Notes under the pieces: model-generated
Databases searched by the model: none
Told to the model about the DNA's origin: nothing
Seen by the model: the letters and a program-made list of their open reading frames with translations, nothing else
Translations under genes and position numbers: made by a program
In this document: positions 1-12,287 of the stretch, in pieces
Position numbering within the stretch: the first letter of the stretch is position 1
Layout of the letters: every line of letters begins with the position of its first letter
From: Hymenolepis diminuta
Taxonomy: Eukaryota > Platyhelminthes > Cestoda > Cyclophyllidea > Hymenolepididae
Assembly: GCA_900708905.1 (NCBI GenBank)
Contig: CAADRB010000017.1
Location: 124,001-188,000 of the forward strand
DNA length: 64,000 bases
Direction: 5' to 3'

Positions 1-184
1 ACAGTTTGTTTGGAAATCTGTTAAATAAACATGAAAACATGATTTAATTAAAATGTTGCAAAAAGTCCAATATTTTCTCTCAAGCTTTTTATGCGCTATT
101 TATTACTTTTAATAAATTATTTTTCATCTATTAAAATGATTTAAAAACGTTTTATGTTATGAAAGCACTTCTTGTAAAGCTCAC

Positions 185-3100
185 ATAATCTGGTCGAATT
201 TTGAGATAGAAGTAGCTCTTTTTGTAGGATATTCGCAACACCTTGGGCCAGGCGAATCGACCTATTCGAACTCGATCACGATAAATAACGATTCCACTGT
301 AACCCACGCCGATGTAGATTTCAACATTTTCCATGTCTCTAGCCGGATGGAGATCCAAACCGTAGAGATCCAATCGTTTTGCTGTCTCAAGGTACTTGAT
401 ATCTGCTTGTCCTGGCTTCATACCTCTAAAGAAGTGAAGAAAATAAAATGAAACAACCAATCAGAACGGCAAATGATTAAGTACTAACAATGAACCCCCA
501 CCCGTTAGCAAATGAGAATGCGAAGAGCTGATAATAAACCCGTGTTAAACAGCAATGGAAATTCGAGAGAGACAAAGAAGGAAGAACGAGGAAGGGAGCA
601 TGAGAACGAGGAGTTTGCACTAAATGTATAAAAACCGGCGTATGCAGGCAAAGTAATTGAAACAATGCAAGTCAGAGACGATCGAAAATAAATGGTCGAT
701 TTGCTGCTGGTCAGAGAGAAGTGAAAAGCTCTGATTACATTCGGTTTACGCAAGCATTCAAACATGCAAACAATTTCCCACAAAACCGTTTAATTTAACA
801 CTTAATCAAAACAAATAATTTTGAGAAGCATTCAGGGAGTAATTCTTCCGATTCATTCTTTGATATAAATTCTCCACTTTGCAAAAACCAGCAAATTTAA
901 GTAATAGTGATAGCTTTTTGCTAAATTTACTTGATTTCCTTAGATAAACTTGCTTCTAAATATTGTTTATTCATAACCTGTTCTAATAATTTAATCAGAG
1001 TTTCAGGCTTATTTCTCAAATGTTTCACTATAATTCTCCCCCTATGTTCTCAATTTTTATGATTTTTACTTTAACCAATTGTAAAATTTATAAATCAAAT
1101 TATATATTGTTTTTATGATCGCCGAATTAAATATAAATCCGGTAACTACCCCAAAATTAACGACAATTTGTATGCTCCAGTATATGGATATCTCTTTGAC
1201 AACTTATTGACGTCTGAGAAATGATTAACAAAGGATTTAAACTCAAGGCACCGTTTTCCTTGCAAAACATAAAAATTTTCAGACTGATAGATTTTTCTTC
1301 AATATAATGATACTATTTATCAAAGTAAGAATATAAAAATAGGAGGAACCGTTGACTCGTATCCAGTTTAATTGGACTCCAAAACTCAGAGAGGAGACAA
1401 ATTAGAAATGAAGGAGACGGTAATGAATAATATGAGTTGAATGTCTAAATTTTGCAAATTTTTACAGGAGAGAAAGGATTACTCAAAATGAGTCAAGAGA
1501 AATAATGTGGCGCATACTCTGTGGGTATGCGTAACCAGTGACAAAGTTCTCATTAAGGATGGGGTTTGAATATCTTTTGACGATAGAATGAAGACGACCT
1601 ACCAATGTCTTGTACAATTTTAAATTAATCTGAAAGAGAATATATGAAAGCACAAATAGAATTGGTACACTTAAAGTGAACATACGCTTTAAAGTCCCGT
1701 ATAACAAACCATTTGGTGAACATAGGCAATTCTTATAACTGATTTTGAGCCTCTTTCTTTCTATCTCGGAATTTTTAATATCTTAGATAAGTTAGTTCGC
1801 TCTAACGAAATTGCAAATAATGTCATTCATTTACTAATAAAAATATGTGACATATAGTTCAGATGGTAGAGATCTTCAATTAAATTAACTGTTACTATGT
1901 TTACCAAGCAGCATAAGTATCACGATTAAAACCGTTCACGTTATTCATCATCTCGTTAACGAATGAGTAACTTTAGTTAGCGTCAAGCTTTCAGCACTAG
2001 GTTGACCAAAGTTCAATGGCAAAGCAAATGAACTTTGAGAATCAACAAAGGAACATTTGGCGAACGCTGTCGACCTCACATTTCGGGCCGTTCACACAAA
2101 TCTACAGAAGATAAATAGGTCTCTACAAGCCCCGAACTCATGCATAAACCAGCGAAAATGCATACCAGGGTGAGTTAGTCTACAATCAATCAAAGAAGAT
2201 TTCAGAGTTATTGTGACAATTTAGCCTCAATTCTCCTATCAATTAGCGGTTTCCACATACAACAAGGGGGTCACTCTCATACCAAAAAAGTAAAGCAGAT
2301 TATTTCTCAAAGAAAAGCTGGTAAAGTATGTCTGAAATGCATAAAGAGAATCGTATTTTTTTCCTACGAAACTCGTCTCACAAAGGAGCGAACTTATTTC
2401 TACCTGTTATCTCTCAAAGAGCGACGAAAATATATATTTATATGAAATCATATGAAAGCCCAAAATACAAAGGGATTCGCGTTTACTGATTACTAATAAA
2501 CATAAAACAAAGGATCGATAATTTATTGGAGCATTTATGCGAAGGGAATGTATCAATAGGCCAATTTAACAAGAAGTACACTGAAAAACACGCTATCGAT
2601 CGATATGAAAACTTTGCAAAAATCGATAGCAAAATCCCGATTTTACCGCCAGATGAATGTAAGTGGGCTTGTGAAAGACGGGATTTCCAAAATCCAAACA
2701 AATACAGATTCTTCATCTTGAGGCTTAATTCAAATAAATGTATTCGGTGAGTAGTGATGAGAAGATGGATTGACAAAATCGTCTTTATGATGTGCACAAT
2801 AGTGTACTTTACTCATAATTTGAATTAAATGTTTTATTGACGCTATGCGTAAAGAGAAAAAAATATACCAATTTTAATAATATGCACACGCAGTGTGTTA
2901 CGACGCATCGATCGACATGCCAACTAAATTTTTAAAAATCGATTAAAAATACAATATCTATAATATGCGTAATTTGTTTATAACATGATCAGCACTTATT
3001 GGCGTATTGCTTAAATCGAAAATCCAAAAAATCGATTTTTTATAAGTAAATAGTCATGGAGAAACTGACAGGTATGCAAATTTATCGCAAAATAGGTTAA

Positions 3101-6100
3101 AAATGGCAAACGCTTTGCCAAACATCATTTTAGCGTTCTCTAGATATTTACAAGAAAACGAAATAAAAATTTTGCTTTTTTACAGAAAATTTATATTTAT
3201 CCCCAATATTTATTAAGTTGGATAATTATACTGGAAATCATAGCGTGATTGGATTAAGTCAACACAACCAGTTTTACCAACAATAGATTATTGAGACGTG
3301 ATAGGAGTCTGAAAAAACAGAGATCTTAGCTTCGGTGCTTATTTTTTGTCTTGAGATTATCAATTTCCGCAAAATTTCCCTAAGTTGCCCACCATCCTTG
3401 TTAGCAGAGATAATAATTGTTTTCCTCTACTTCCAATATTTTTTCTATAAATAAAACTCCAAATTCCTTCTTAATTCCCTCACCGATAAAAGACACTGGG
3501 TCAGACATCACCGTAGTTTCAAATGGGGCTTGGAAAACTCTTGGCACCCCAAAGCTCGATGCTGTTCCTTTTTAAAATATTCAGCGCCTCAGGTGAGGCA
3601 GTTCAGCTGTCAGGAGCGATGAAATGCGAGACAGTCTTCAAAGGAAAAACCACCGCCACTGTACGTTATATAGCCGACAGCGATATCAACCCCCTCAAGT
3701 TGGACTGGATCGACATTTTCAACGTTCTAGAACCGAAAATCCAAAGTGTAACCTACCAACAAATGCGAAAAAAGAGATGATGAAGCAGTTCTTATCCGTA
3801 TTCGAGGATACCTTGGGACAGTGCACACAAACTACCGCCAGATTATTTCTAAAATCAGGCCCAAATTGTTTTCTGACTGAAAAGACCAGTACCCATTGCA
3901 CCTATGAAAATTATCGAGGACGAACTGGCACGTTTAGAACAGATGAGCCTATTGCAACCTGTTACATATTCGAAAGAGGCTACCCCAATTTTAGTAGTTC
4001 AAAAGACGAATGGGTTGACACGTATTTATACAAATTTTTCTTGGTGACTTAACCCATTGTTGGAGATACACTTTTCACGATCCTGAGTAGTGAAAAGTTC
4101 TTGGCGAAAATTGACTTTTCCGATGCCTATCTTCAAACCAAAATGGCACTAGAGAGTGGTGAACTCCTAACAATCAGCAATCATTGGGGCTTTTCCACTA
4201 CACTAGACTGCTTTTCGGAATCCTGACAGCGCCAGCGAATTTTCAGCACATTATGGACAAAACGACATCGGGGCTAGTGGGTACCACAGCTTACTTGGAC
4301 GACATCATGGTAGTTGGATAATCAGGGGAGAATCTCCAAGGCTAAATCGGAAAACACCTCGAGCGTACCGAAAAATACAGTTTTCACATTCGGGCTGACA
4401 AATGTCAGTTCCCCCTAACCTCCGTTAAATATCTTAATTTCATTTTTAATTCAATTGGTCGCCATTCTGATCCCGATGAAACTCGTCCTATTGCCAAGAT
4501 GCCCGTTTCAACAAATCTGGGTCTGCTTCGTTCTTTTCATGGTTTGATATCTTATCATAATTCCCTCTTACCTTCTCTATACGAACATAGAGCTCCCCTT
4601 AATCAATTTCCGCACAAGGATATGCCATGAGAGTGGTCGCCTGCATGCGAAGAGGCTTCCGAGAAGCTCAAGTCGATGCTGAATCAGGAGCTGCTACTGA
4701 CTCACTGTGATCCAAGTTTGTCTATGTTTCTCGCAGCTGACACGTCCGGTTACAGAACTGAGGCAGTCATCTTCCACATTTTCTAGATGGCTTTGAAAAA
4801 GCGATCACACACGCCTCCCATACTCAATTTCCGGAAGGGAAGTATTATGGACAAATCGAAAAGGATGTTCTGGCCATAACATATGCGGTAAAAAAATGTC
4901 ATAAGTATATATATGGGAGGAGATTTACACTCCTAACAGACCACAAGCTGTTGTTGCCAATATTTGACTCAAGAAAAGGAGTCCCAGCGCATCCTGCAAA
5001 CAATCATCAACGGTGGACACTCATATTAATGGATTATGACTACGATATCAGGTATCGGAGAACGGAAGATTTCAGCCAATCTGATGTTCTATCTCGTCTC
5101 ATCAATAATCAGCGCGCGCAAAACGAAGAAACAGTGATTGCATTCGTGTCAGCCTGAGACGTGCAGCACATATTGGTAGAGTCGATTCGAAACACACCGG
5201 TTCAGCAGAGGGCATCCGAAAGGAAAGGACGAAAAATGCGACCCTACAGCAAGCATTAAGGTTTTTCCAATCCAAATGGCCTTCATTCCCATAAAAAGGG
5301 GATCTACTTGGGCTTAACCGTCGGCGAGATTCAATTATGGTGGCTGATTCTTGTTTAATATTTTTGGATAAATTTATTGCTCCTCCTCCTTAGAAATAAA
5401 GTCCTACGACAGTTTCATTCCAGCCATCCTGGAATAAGTCGAATGAAATCTATAGCCAGAGGATACGCTTACTGGCTAGGTATGGACAAGGACAAAGAAT
5501 ATCTCGTGCGCCAGCACAGCAGATGCCAGCGAGCTGCAAAGAGCCCGATTCGCCAAGATTCTGCACTATGGTCGCAAACGGAAACCCCACTCTCAGTCAA
5601 ATGAACAGGCAGAAAGATTCGTCGATAGGCTAAAGAGAGGGTTACAAAAAGCGAAGGAAGAGGGAACTATGGAAGAGGTACTGAAAAAATTTCTTGCTGG
5701 GATACTGATCAACTCCACATCCTGCGTCAGGAGAATAATCCTCGGCTGAGGTTTTAATGGGTGTAAAGGTGAGAAGGGTGCACGAAGCGATACTGCCGAA
5801 GAAAACTCTGCCGGACAGGAGGAGCGGTTTTGCTGTTAGCACACCAGTTAACGTTCGTGATTATCGACTGGATAGCCAGTGGACAGCTGCCATTATCATA
5901 AATCGACGTGGAAATATGATTTACGATGTTGAGGGCAATAAGGACGCGTGGATCCGGCACCATAATCAGCTCCGAAGGCTGGCGGAACCCACTATTGATA
6001 AGCATTATCTTTCTTTGTATTCATTACTTGATACGTTTAATCTTATGAATGTTCTTTCACCTAGATCTCAGGTTAAAGGTCAGGTTATGGTTACGTCACG

Positions 6101-9100
6101 TGCAGTTCGAACAAGGATTAAACCTTTTCGACTCCGGGTCGATCCGACCTCGAAGACCTGTAGGATGAATCCCTCTTTTCTGAAATATTTTATCTTACAG
6201 CTTTCCTAATTATCACCAANNNNNNNNNNNNNNNNNNNNNNNNNNNNNNNNNNNNNNNNNNNNNNNNNNNNNNNNNNNNNNNNNNNNNNNNNNNNNNNNN
6301 TGTTTTCTCAGCTGGCCTATGTCTCATCGACCCGGAAAAGGTAAACATACCTCGGACGACAGTAGCAGACACTGCTTAGTCAACACCCAAAGTGTCGACT
6401 ATAAATAGCCTCCCACGAAACACACATACGGAACAGGGTGGACCCCAGCTCGTCAGGCGCATCTCTCGTTGTCCAATCCTCCAGTTCCCTATTTTCCTTT
6501 GAGACTCTGTACTGAGCTTACTCAATATAACCTGGCCTACGCATTCCTCGGCGTTCCTTTTCTTTCATTTTCTGTTGGCAATTTCACCTACAAATTGGTG
6601 ACTCTGTCGCTACAAATTGGTGACCCAGTCGCTACAGACCTAAGGGTGAATTGCCTACGATGGGAGATGTTAGAGGAAACAACAATTATTTTCCCCCGCT
6701 TCTAATATTTCTTCTCTAAATAAAAATGCAATTTTCTTCCTAATTCCCCCACAGATAAGACACTTCGTAATTATGCCCATTTGTCTAGGCTGATACCGAT
6801 TGAGATTGAGTTTCGTTAGGACACGCCAGTTTACTATAACGTGCCTTGTGTTCTGCTGTGGGTTATTGGCCTCCGTGTTAAGTTTTCTAGATCGGTTTGC
6901 TCTGCGAGATTACTACCGGGACTTCTAGTTTTTTACATTATAACAACCCTTATCAAGACGAGAGCACACACAGCTCCTGCCACCTTGCTAGTTATTTGGG
7001 CCTAAAATCATTATTAGTTCAGTGATGTTTTGACAATCCAATATCAAAGCACGAAGGCACTTTATATTCCTATATAATGCCTTTGTTTGATTAAGTCAAC
7101 CACATTCTGTGTTAGTCTTCTCTCTGAGTCAACTGTAGCCTAGAGATACCTTGTGGATAGATATATTATAGCAGCAGAACTAGTCTTTCCAACATAACAA
7201 TAACGTAGAAGATTCATACTTTTCAAAAATGGGCACCTCAGCAGTTATAAAAAAAGATAGAAATCATCAATCCCTCAACTCAATTCTACTCCTCCTTGAT
7301 CAATAATTGTCACAACTGAATTCATGATCTCATACTCAACCTTATGTGGCAGATATCGGATTCCATTTTCTCAAGTTATGAAATCCAGCATTATAGATAA
7401 GAGGGAAATTATTAAAATTACAGAAGTATTTGAATACATCAAATTCCGACCATCTTCGAGGATGTTTAATATCCATTAAATGACAATGTGGTCAAATTGT
7501 TATCTACAAGAGTTTTACTCTCCTTCCTGACATATCAATATCAATTAATATTCCCCATGGCGCTGTAAAAAAACTTCAACAAACTTTAAACAAGGTCCAG
7601 CGTCCGAATAGTGAAACATTAAAATATACTAATATGGTAATGGAAAGGCGTATGAGTAGAGAAAATGTAGATTTCGAAGTCTAGAGTCTTACTTTATTTA
7701 CATCCTGGAGGCTTTGAGTTCTCCAGGTTCTCCTAAGGGAAGTGATTCTCTCAGTCATTACTAGTGTTATTATGAGAACGCTACTGATGGATTTTTTATC
7801 GTTTTGTTCCCTTGAAATGCCATTTTTACTTTATTATGCCAAAACCGATTTGTTGATTCATTTTAATTCTTCAAGCAAGTGCGCTTCACATCCTCTCATA
7901 TACGTTCACATTCAAAGTAAACCTGTGCGATACATCTTATGGTTTTTTTAAGTACCAATTTCTACCTTTAAAACACAAGATCATCGGAATATTAGTTACT
8001 TGTGTGAGTTCTTCGATCTCGTACAGAAATGAATTACAAACGATGACATTTAAATATTCTTAATTTCCTAAATTTTCAAGAGTTAAATATTATGGCGAAC
8101 ATTTACTATTACAATAAGTAATCAAATTTAAATATTGATACAATATTTAATAAGTTTAAAAAACAAGACAAATTTCGAAATAACCTGTTAAATGAATATG
8201 AAAGCAATTAACAAAAATTTGAATTTTATATAATTTTAAACTTAACTTGATAAAATAATTCAGTAAGCTATTTGACGAAAGCATTCACTTACTTATGAGT
8301 CATGTGTAATTCCATAATCTTTTGAAGTAATTGATCTGTTGGATTTCTGACGAACTCAAACTGTCGAAGGTAATTAATTCCAGGACCCATGGAATCAGGG
8401 TCATAGTCACCGAGTTCTGATTGGACATGGAAGGAGCCAAGGAGGGCTTGTGTGACCCAAGAGCATGGCAACTTGCCCGTGTAGACATCCTGTCGAACTT
8501 GAAGGACAAGTTGGTATCGCGTGGTCTCGTCCTGAAGCATAGTGGGCTCTGGTGGGTAGAACTTCACTTGGAAGTAGAATTGCCAATCTGTGACGGCTAA
8601 GAATGAAATATTGATTTAAACAGCATGACAAAAATTAAAGAAAATTTTATAAAAAAGCTGGAATGCTTCATTATTCAACTTAATTTCCTTTTGATTTATT
8701 TATATTTAGAACTTAAAGAACGTATCTCCTTAAATGTATTTCAAAGATACAACCCAAACTATAAAAAAATATTTCGATATACTTTATACTATTCAACTCA
8801 ATGAGCGAAACTAAAACTCACAAGAAGATATGATATAAAACCAACGATACTGTCTGATGCGGATTCACTAAAAAGCCATTCAATCATGAGAATGACTTGT
8901 GGCATGTACATACTGACTCCTACTTCTGAGCGTCCAAATTATTTGTTAACGTTCTTTTATCGGCTGCTCATAAATAAACAAAGAAAGCAAAATCTGTCAA
9001 TTTCTCACTAGGCCCCCCTTCTCACAACCCAGACTTCACTGGCTCATAACCAAAATCTCTTTCGCTTCCTTTCCACTTCTCAATTCAGCTTCCTACTTCC

Positions 9101-10839
9101 CGCTTTATTCTCTCCTTCACTTCTATTTGTCCAATGTATACGTGGTCCTGCTTAACTTCTTTTCTCATTTGAGGTCTATTATATCCTGTTAGCCTTTAGG
9201 AAGATCATTGATTTCATAAGGGGATTTCAAAGTCTGAATTTTTGTCTGACCGGATTAGTGTTACTTTTTACTAAACTCGCTGATGAAAATGGCCAGTAGC
9301 ATTCCCAGTCAAAGAGATATCAGAATATCTTCTTTATACTAAGTTAAACGTTAAAAACTCTCATTCATTGAACTAAGGACTCAAGAAGAAGCAGATACTG
9401 AAGTCAGGGCAAAAGGGATATTACTTACATATTACATAGATAAAATACAACCACGAATAAATTTTGTGCTCGATTGTGCTACCTCGATTTATAAGTTACA
9501 AACGTGGGAAACAATTAAGAGACTAGCAACAATTCTTTTAACAAGGCAGTACCAGTAGAGTTCACTCTGAGTGAAATCTAATAAAACAACAATTTATAAT
9601 ACCATTTTCAAACGAAAATTCAAACTAGAGTGAAGTTGAATTCTGAGAACCTGAATGTACTTTTCACATTTAAAATGACATACACAAAGTTCAGAAGACA
9701 AAAAGTGGAAAAATATCCATTTTAACCTATCTGATCCGACCTTTCGTGATACACCTTCTTTGATGATTGGAAATATCCAAAGATGTAAAATTGCAGATTT
9801 CAAGCATATTTTAATTATTGCAAAGTTAAGATTAGCTTTATTTCAATGTGAGAATTTTGTCAAGGTTCTTAATTTCTAAAATGAATCAATTAAAGCTAAC
9901 ATCAACTTTGACCATGCCTGTAAAAGATTTCAGATAACGTGAAATAACTACATTAAAGATTTTGCATTGACTAATATTTATCTAAAATAAAACTAAAATG
10001 TCAAAAAGAACGAAATTAATAACTTACAGGGAACCTGTTTAATTATCTTTTTATCAAAGTCCAACCAAAACTAAAACAAATGAAAAATTGATAAATAGAA
10101 GCGTTTATATTAGTAATGGAAATATAATTAATAAATCCTCTACCCAATGAAACGAACATTTTAAACGCACCCAAGTTCCAAGTTTCTTATCTGTGTAGGT
10201 AATTCCAAAATAGTCCGTTTCAATAATATCCTGTCCATCACATATACGTCTAATGAGCTCCATACCAAAGGCCTTTTTATTGAGTTTTAATGAAACCTCT
10301 TCACCATCAAGCAGTAAAACCCGAGCTATCACTTTCTCAGCCACAGGCTTCGGAGGTTTAGCTGCATTTCCATTGTTCGCATTTCTACTTGTCATTCTTG
10401 TAGATGCAGTTGGATTAGATTCTGGCACTGCCTCTTGCGGCTCTTTCTTCTTTCGAAATGAGACTAGAAATTTGTTGTAGAGTTCCTTCCCACTTAACTT
10501 GCTTGCTTTCTTTTCAGGAGAGGTCTCCGTTTGTGGTGTCCAGAAGCGTCCTTCAGAATTAGATTGACTTCGTGGATGTAGGTCGTTTTTATTTCTGGCA
10601 CGTGGAAGTGGTGTTAGTTCACTGCTTCCAGCATCAATCGATAATGCACTTCCAACTCCGTTTGTGCTTTGATAGGCATTTTGGCCCAGTGAGGGGTTTG
10701 AGATTTGTCTATTCCAGGCACCATACTGATTTGAATTCCAATCGTTGTGCCTGTAAGTTTGTTGCATTCTCGGGCTTGCTGAGGCTGAAGGAGGTATCCT
10801 TCTGTAGGATGATGGACTAGCCCTGCGAGGACCGGGAAG
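185..10839 (-). CDS. Protein 4.1-type FERM-domain protein, four exons, partial
   Basis: FERM proteins of the band 4.1/coracle type link membrane proteins to the spectrin-actin cortex. Exons in coding order are 10839-10171, 10070-10028, 8596-8293 and 425-185; all have GT/AG borders and agree in phase, giving about 419 residues. The first exon encodes a Ser/Pro-rich, basic head of about 165 residues, then F1 ([29 protein letters not shown]). The 43-nt exon supplies the FWLDFDKK...KQV link. The third exon holds F2 ([32 protein letters not shown]). The fourth holds F2/F3 ([47 protein letters not shown]). The ISYKK...KIRP ending fits 4.1/coracle better than EPB41L5 or the FRMDs. The 223-codon first exon is open to its acceptor, so the start codon is unresolved: it is either Met at 10767 or lies further upstream. 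The rest of F3 and the tail lie left of the window. The last intron seen (426-8292) contains a gypsy element in the opposite orientation. Confidence 0.88.
530..850. repeat. GA-rich dispersed repeat, copy 1
   Basis: A purine-rich stretch followed by a less biased tail. It shares the order of its motifs with 49555-49880: a GAGAGA run, then CGGTTTACGCAAGCATTC (CGGTTTACACAAGAATTC in the other copy), then ATTTTGAGAAGCATT (ATTTTGAGGAACATT). The copies are diverged and neither has a clear terminus. The small antisense ORFs here are compositional. Confidence 0.45.
851..3398. other. Intronic AT-rich sequence, no feature recognised
   Basis: This is part of the last visible intron of the FERM gene. I see no coding similarity, RNA gene or repeat structure that I can name. 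The short ORF at 2526-2750 has no family resemblance or supporting splice sites. Confidence 0.5.
3399..3502 (+). repeat. Truncated LTR fragment of the TGTTAG family
   Basis: The fragment begins TGTTAGCAGAGATAATAATTG and follows the first roughly 105 bp of the solo LTRs at 6668 and 22026, including the AATAAA region and GATAAAAGACACT. It then stops abruptly and is followed directly by the protease-like part of the gypsy element, so most of the LTR and any gag are missing. Confidence 0.6.
3523..5157 (+). pseudogene. Gypsy pol remnant: protease, RT and RNase H
   Basis: The protease end is read in 3523-3780 ([19 protein letters not shown], the usual segment just before RT; the catalytic DTG is not visible). 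RT follows in shifted frames: [10 protein letters not shown] near 4110-4140, then [16 protein letters not shown] with the YLDD active-site box at 4292-4303. An in-frame stop follows the YLDD block and further frameshifts come after it. RNase H and the connection region contain [17 protein letters not shown] near 4850 and [11 protein letters not shown] near 4917-4945, ending at 5157. The stops and frame changes make it a clear pseudogene. Confidence 0.85.
5377..6005 (+). pseudogene. Gypsy integrase remnant lacking its catalytic core
   Basis: The zinc-binding N-terminus is recognisable ([20 protein letters not shown]), but its C-x-x-C pair is altered: the text reads RQHSRCQ, with His in place of the first Cys. 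After about 5570 the sequence jumps to the segment normally following the DDE core ([15 protein letters not shown], near 5595-5645), so the central catalytic domain is deleted. A C-terminal domain follows at about 5757-5985 in another frame ([22 protein letters not shown]). Confidence 0.75.
6220..6300. other. Assembly gap (81 N)
   Basis: A run of N separates the integrase end of the gypsy element from an LTR-like promoter region. The true distance is unknown. Confidence 0.99.
6301..6667 (+). repeat. Right part of a second LTR, with TATA box and primer-binding site
   Basis: This GC-richer block carries a TATA box (CTATAAATA at 6399-6407) and runs into a primer-site-like motif, TTGGTGACCC, at 6617-6626. 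That motif matches the complement of the tRNA-Trp 3' end used by CsRn1-type gypsy elements. A tandem duplicate of about 22 bp precedes it, with a mutated copy TTGGTGACTC at 6595-6604. The sequence differs from the TGTTAG LTR family, so it belongs to a different element. Its left end is lost in the gap. Confidence 0.55.
6399..6407 (+). promoter_or_regulatory. TATA box of the LTR promoter
   Basis: CTATAAATA lies about 200 bp upstream of the primer-binding-site motif, a plausible position for a retrotransposon promoter. Confidence 0.45.
6668..6945 (+). repeat. LTR of the TGTTAG family
   Basis: The repeat starts TGTTAGAGGAAAC and ends TTATAACA (TG...CA), 278 bp, with an AATAAA-rich 5' third and a conserved GCGAGATTACTACC near its 3' end. 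It matches the LTRs at 12001, 22026, 37540 and 42542. The flanking 5-mers (GGAGA and ACCCT) differ, so it is not a simple solo insertion. It could be the 3' LTR of a rearranged element. Confidence 0.75.
6946..8292. other. Intronic sequence, nothing recognised
   Basis: Remainder of the FERM-gene intron. It is AT-rich with no coding, RNA or repeat signal I can support. Confidence 0.5.
8597..10027. other. FERM-gene intron
   Basis: Intron between the 43-nt exon and the F2 exon. A CT-rich patch at about 9010-9130 may be a decayed relative of the purine-rich repeats on the other strand. Nothing else is recognised. Confidence 0.5.
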
Positions 10840-12000
10840 CTAAAAATTATTTTTTTTTAAATTTAACCAACGGCAATGATATAATAATCACTTAATGCAT
10901 TATCGATAAGTGGTGCGAAGTTATAAAGCAAGTTAAGCGATTTTCGCTGCTATTATTTGGTAGATTTACATTTTCATGTCCGGGGAGATTAGGAGAATAC
11001 ATATCCGATGGAGCGTTATAGACTATGATACAGATAACGAAGATATCATTGAAAATATTAAAATTAATACAAATAAAGCCAGCATTACAACAGATACAAG
11101 TGCACCAACTAATGAATTCATTTTTTAAACATTGAAGCACTTCTGATGTGTGTTAGATTTATTTGTAATTTATGCTGTAAAATGGCATGCATCATAAGAT
11201 AAATAGTTTCAAAAATATGGTAAATTGCCTAAGTCGAAATAGACTATTAAAATTACCGTATTTTTGGTAAATTTACGAAAAAGCGACCATACCTCCAATA
11301 CTTGTCAAAACGTAAACTACGCGGTATTTACTTGAAGGTCTCCCGGTTTTAGGCATAAAAGTAGCTTTTAAATGTTTATGTTTTATTTAATTTTAATAAT
11401 GTAAAAAATAATCCAAAAATAAGTAATAGTCGATTCAAAAGTCAAAGTCAGTCGATGTTAAAATTCTTTAGAAAACAGGGAAAATAATGAAATTGATGAT
11501 CAAATATATATTATATATCTATATATTAAAATAGTTTAAGTTTTTCCTGCACAAATCTTTGGCGTTTACTATTAAAACGGTTTAGCTCTGATAAGTTGAC
11601 TTCTAAATGATAAACTTATTTGACTTCAACCCTTTTTTGAAATCGTATGTGGTATACATTTTTCAATAACTTCTGCTCCCAATAATAACGGACATTGTTC
11701 TGGCCTATCATAATTGACTAAATCTGAATCTGTCGCATGAAAAAGCATCAATATCCGATAAAATACCAACATTTAATTACTAAAAATAGGCTCAACCCTG
11801 TGAGAGCAATTAAAAAAGAGAGCTTGAAAATGAAATTAACTTACCGCAGACTAATCAAGTTTTGGTATTTAAAACGATTGAAACTGTTACGGTTTCTCTA
11901 AGTTCTATTCGTGATTCTTTAACAAAACTTTATTTTTACCCAAATACTAGATCTTCCGCTCATGCATTCTCATTCCTGAAAATAAAGCTTCTATTGGTAT
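10840..12000. other. Region upstream of the first FERM exon seen
   Basis: AT-rich DNA with no supported exon. The 5' exon or exons of the FERM gene could lie here or further right, but I found none with matching phase. Confidence 0.4.
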
Positions 12001-12287
12001 TGCTATAACGTAACCAACTAGGAGTTCTGGTAGTAATCTCGCAGAGCCAACAATCTAGAAAACTCAGTAGTATAGCATCTTAACACAGAAGCTAGTAACT
12101 CGCAGCAGATAAGAAGGCACGTTATAGTCAGCATGAGTGTACTAAAGAAATTCCACTCTCAATCGGTATTGGCTTAAACAAATAAGAATATTTATCAAGT
12201 GTCTTTTATCGGTGGGGAATAAAGAAAGAAATCACATTTTTATTCATAAAAGAAATATTGGGAGCGGGGGAAAATAATCTTCTAACA
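12001..12287 (-). repeat. Solo LTR, TGTTAG family, with target duplication
   Basis: A 287-bp inverted copy from TGCTATAACG (complement of the LTR end) to TTCTAACA. It is flanked on both sides by GGTAT (11996-12000 and 12288-12292), the 5-bp duplication expected of an LTR-retrotransposon insertion. No internal region is present, so it is a solo LTR left by recombination between LTRs. Confidence 0.85.

Larger units (their letters stand above)
3505..6219 (+). mobile_element. Decayed Ty3/gypsy retrotransposon, internal region
   Basis: Protease, reverse transcriptase, RNase H and integrase pieces occur in the canonical Ty3/gypsy order on the plus strand, spread over several frames with stop codons. 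No gag or capsid region is recognisable. The element sits antisense in a FERM-gene intron and is cut on the right by an assembly gap. It resembles the K02A2.6/CsRn1-like gypsy elements common in flatworms by RT and RNase H motif order; the clade is inferred. It is not capable of autonomous movement. Confidence 0.85.

Noticed and set aside
2526..2750. 74-codon ORF in the FERM-gene intron
   Set aside because: No recognisable family, splice context or repeat relation; its length is expected by chance in 64 kb.
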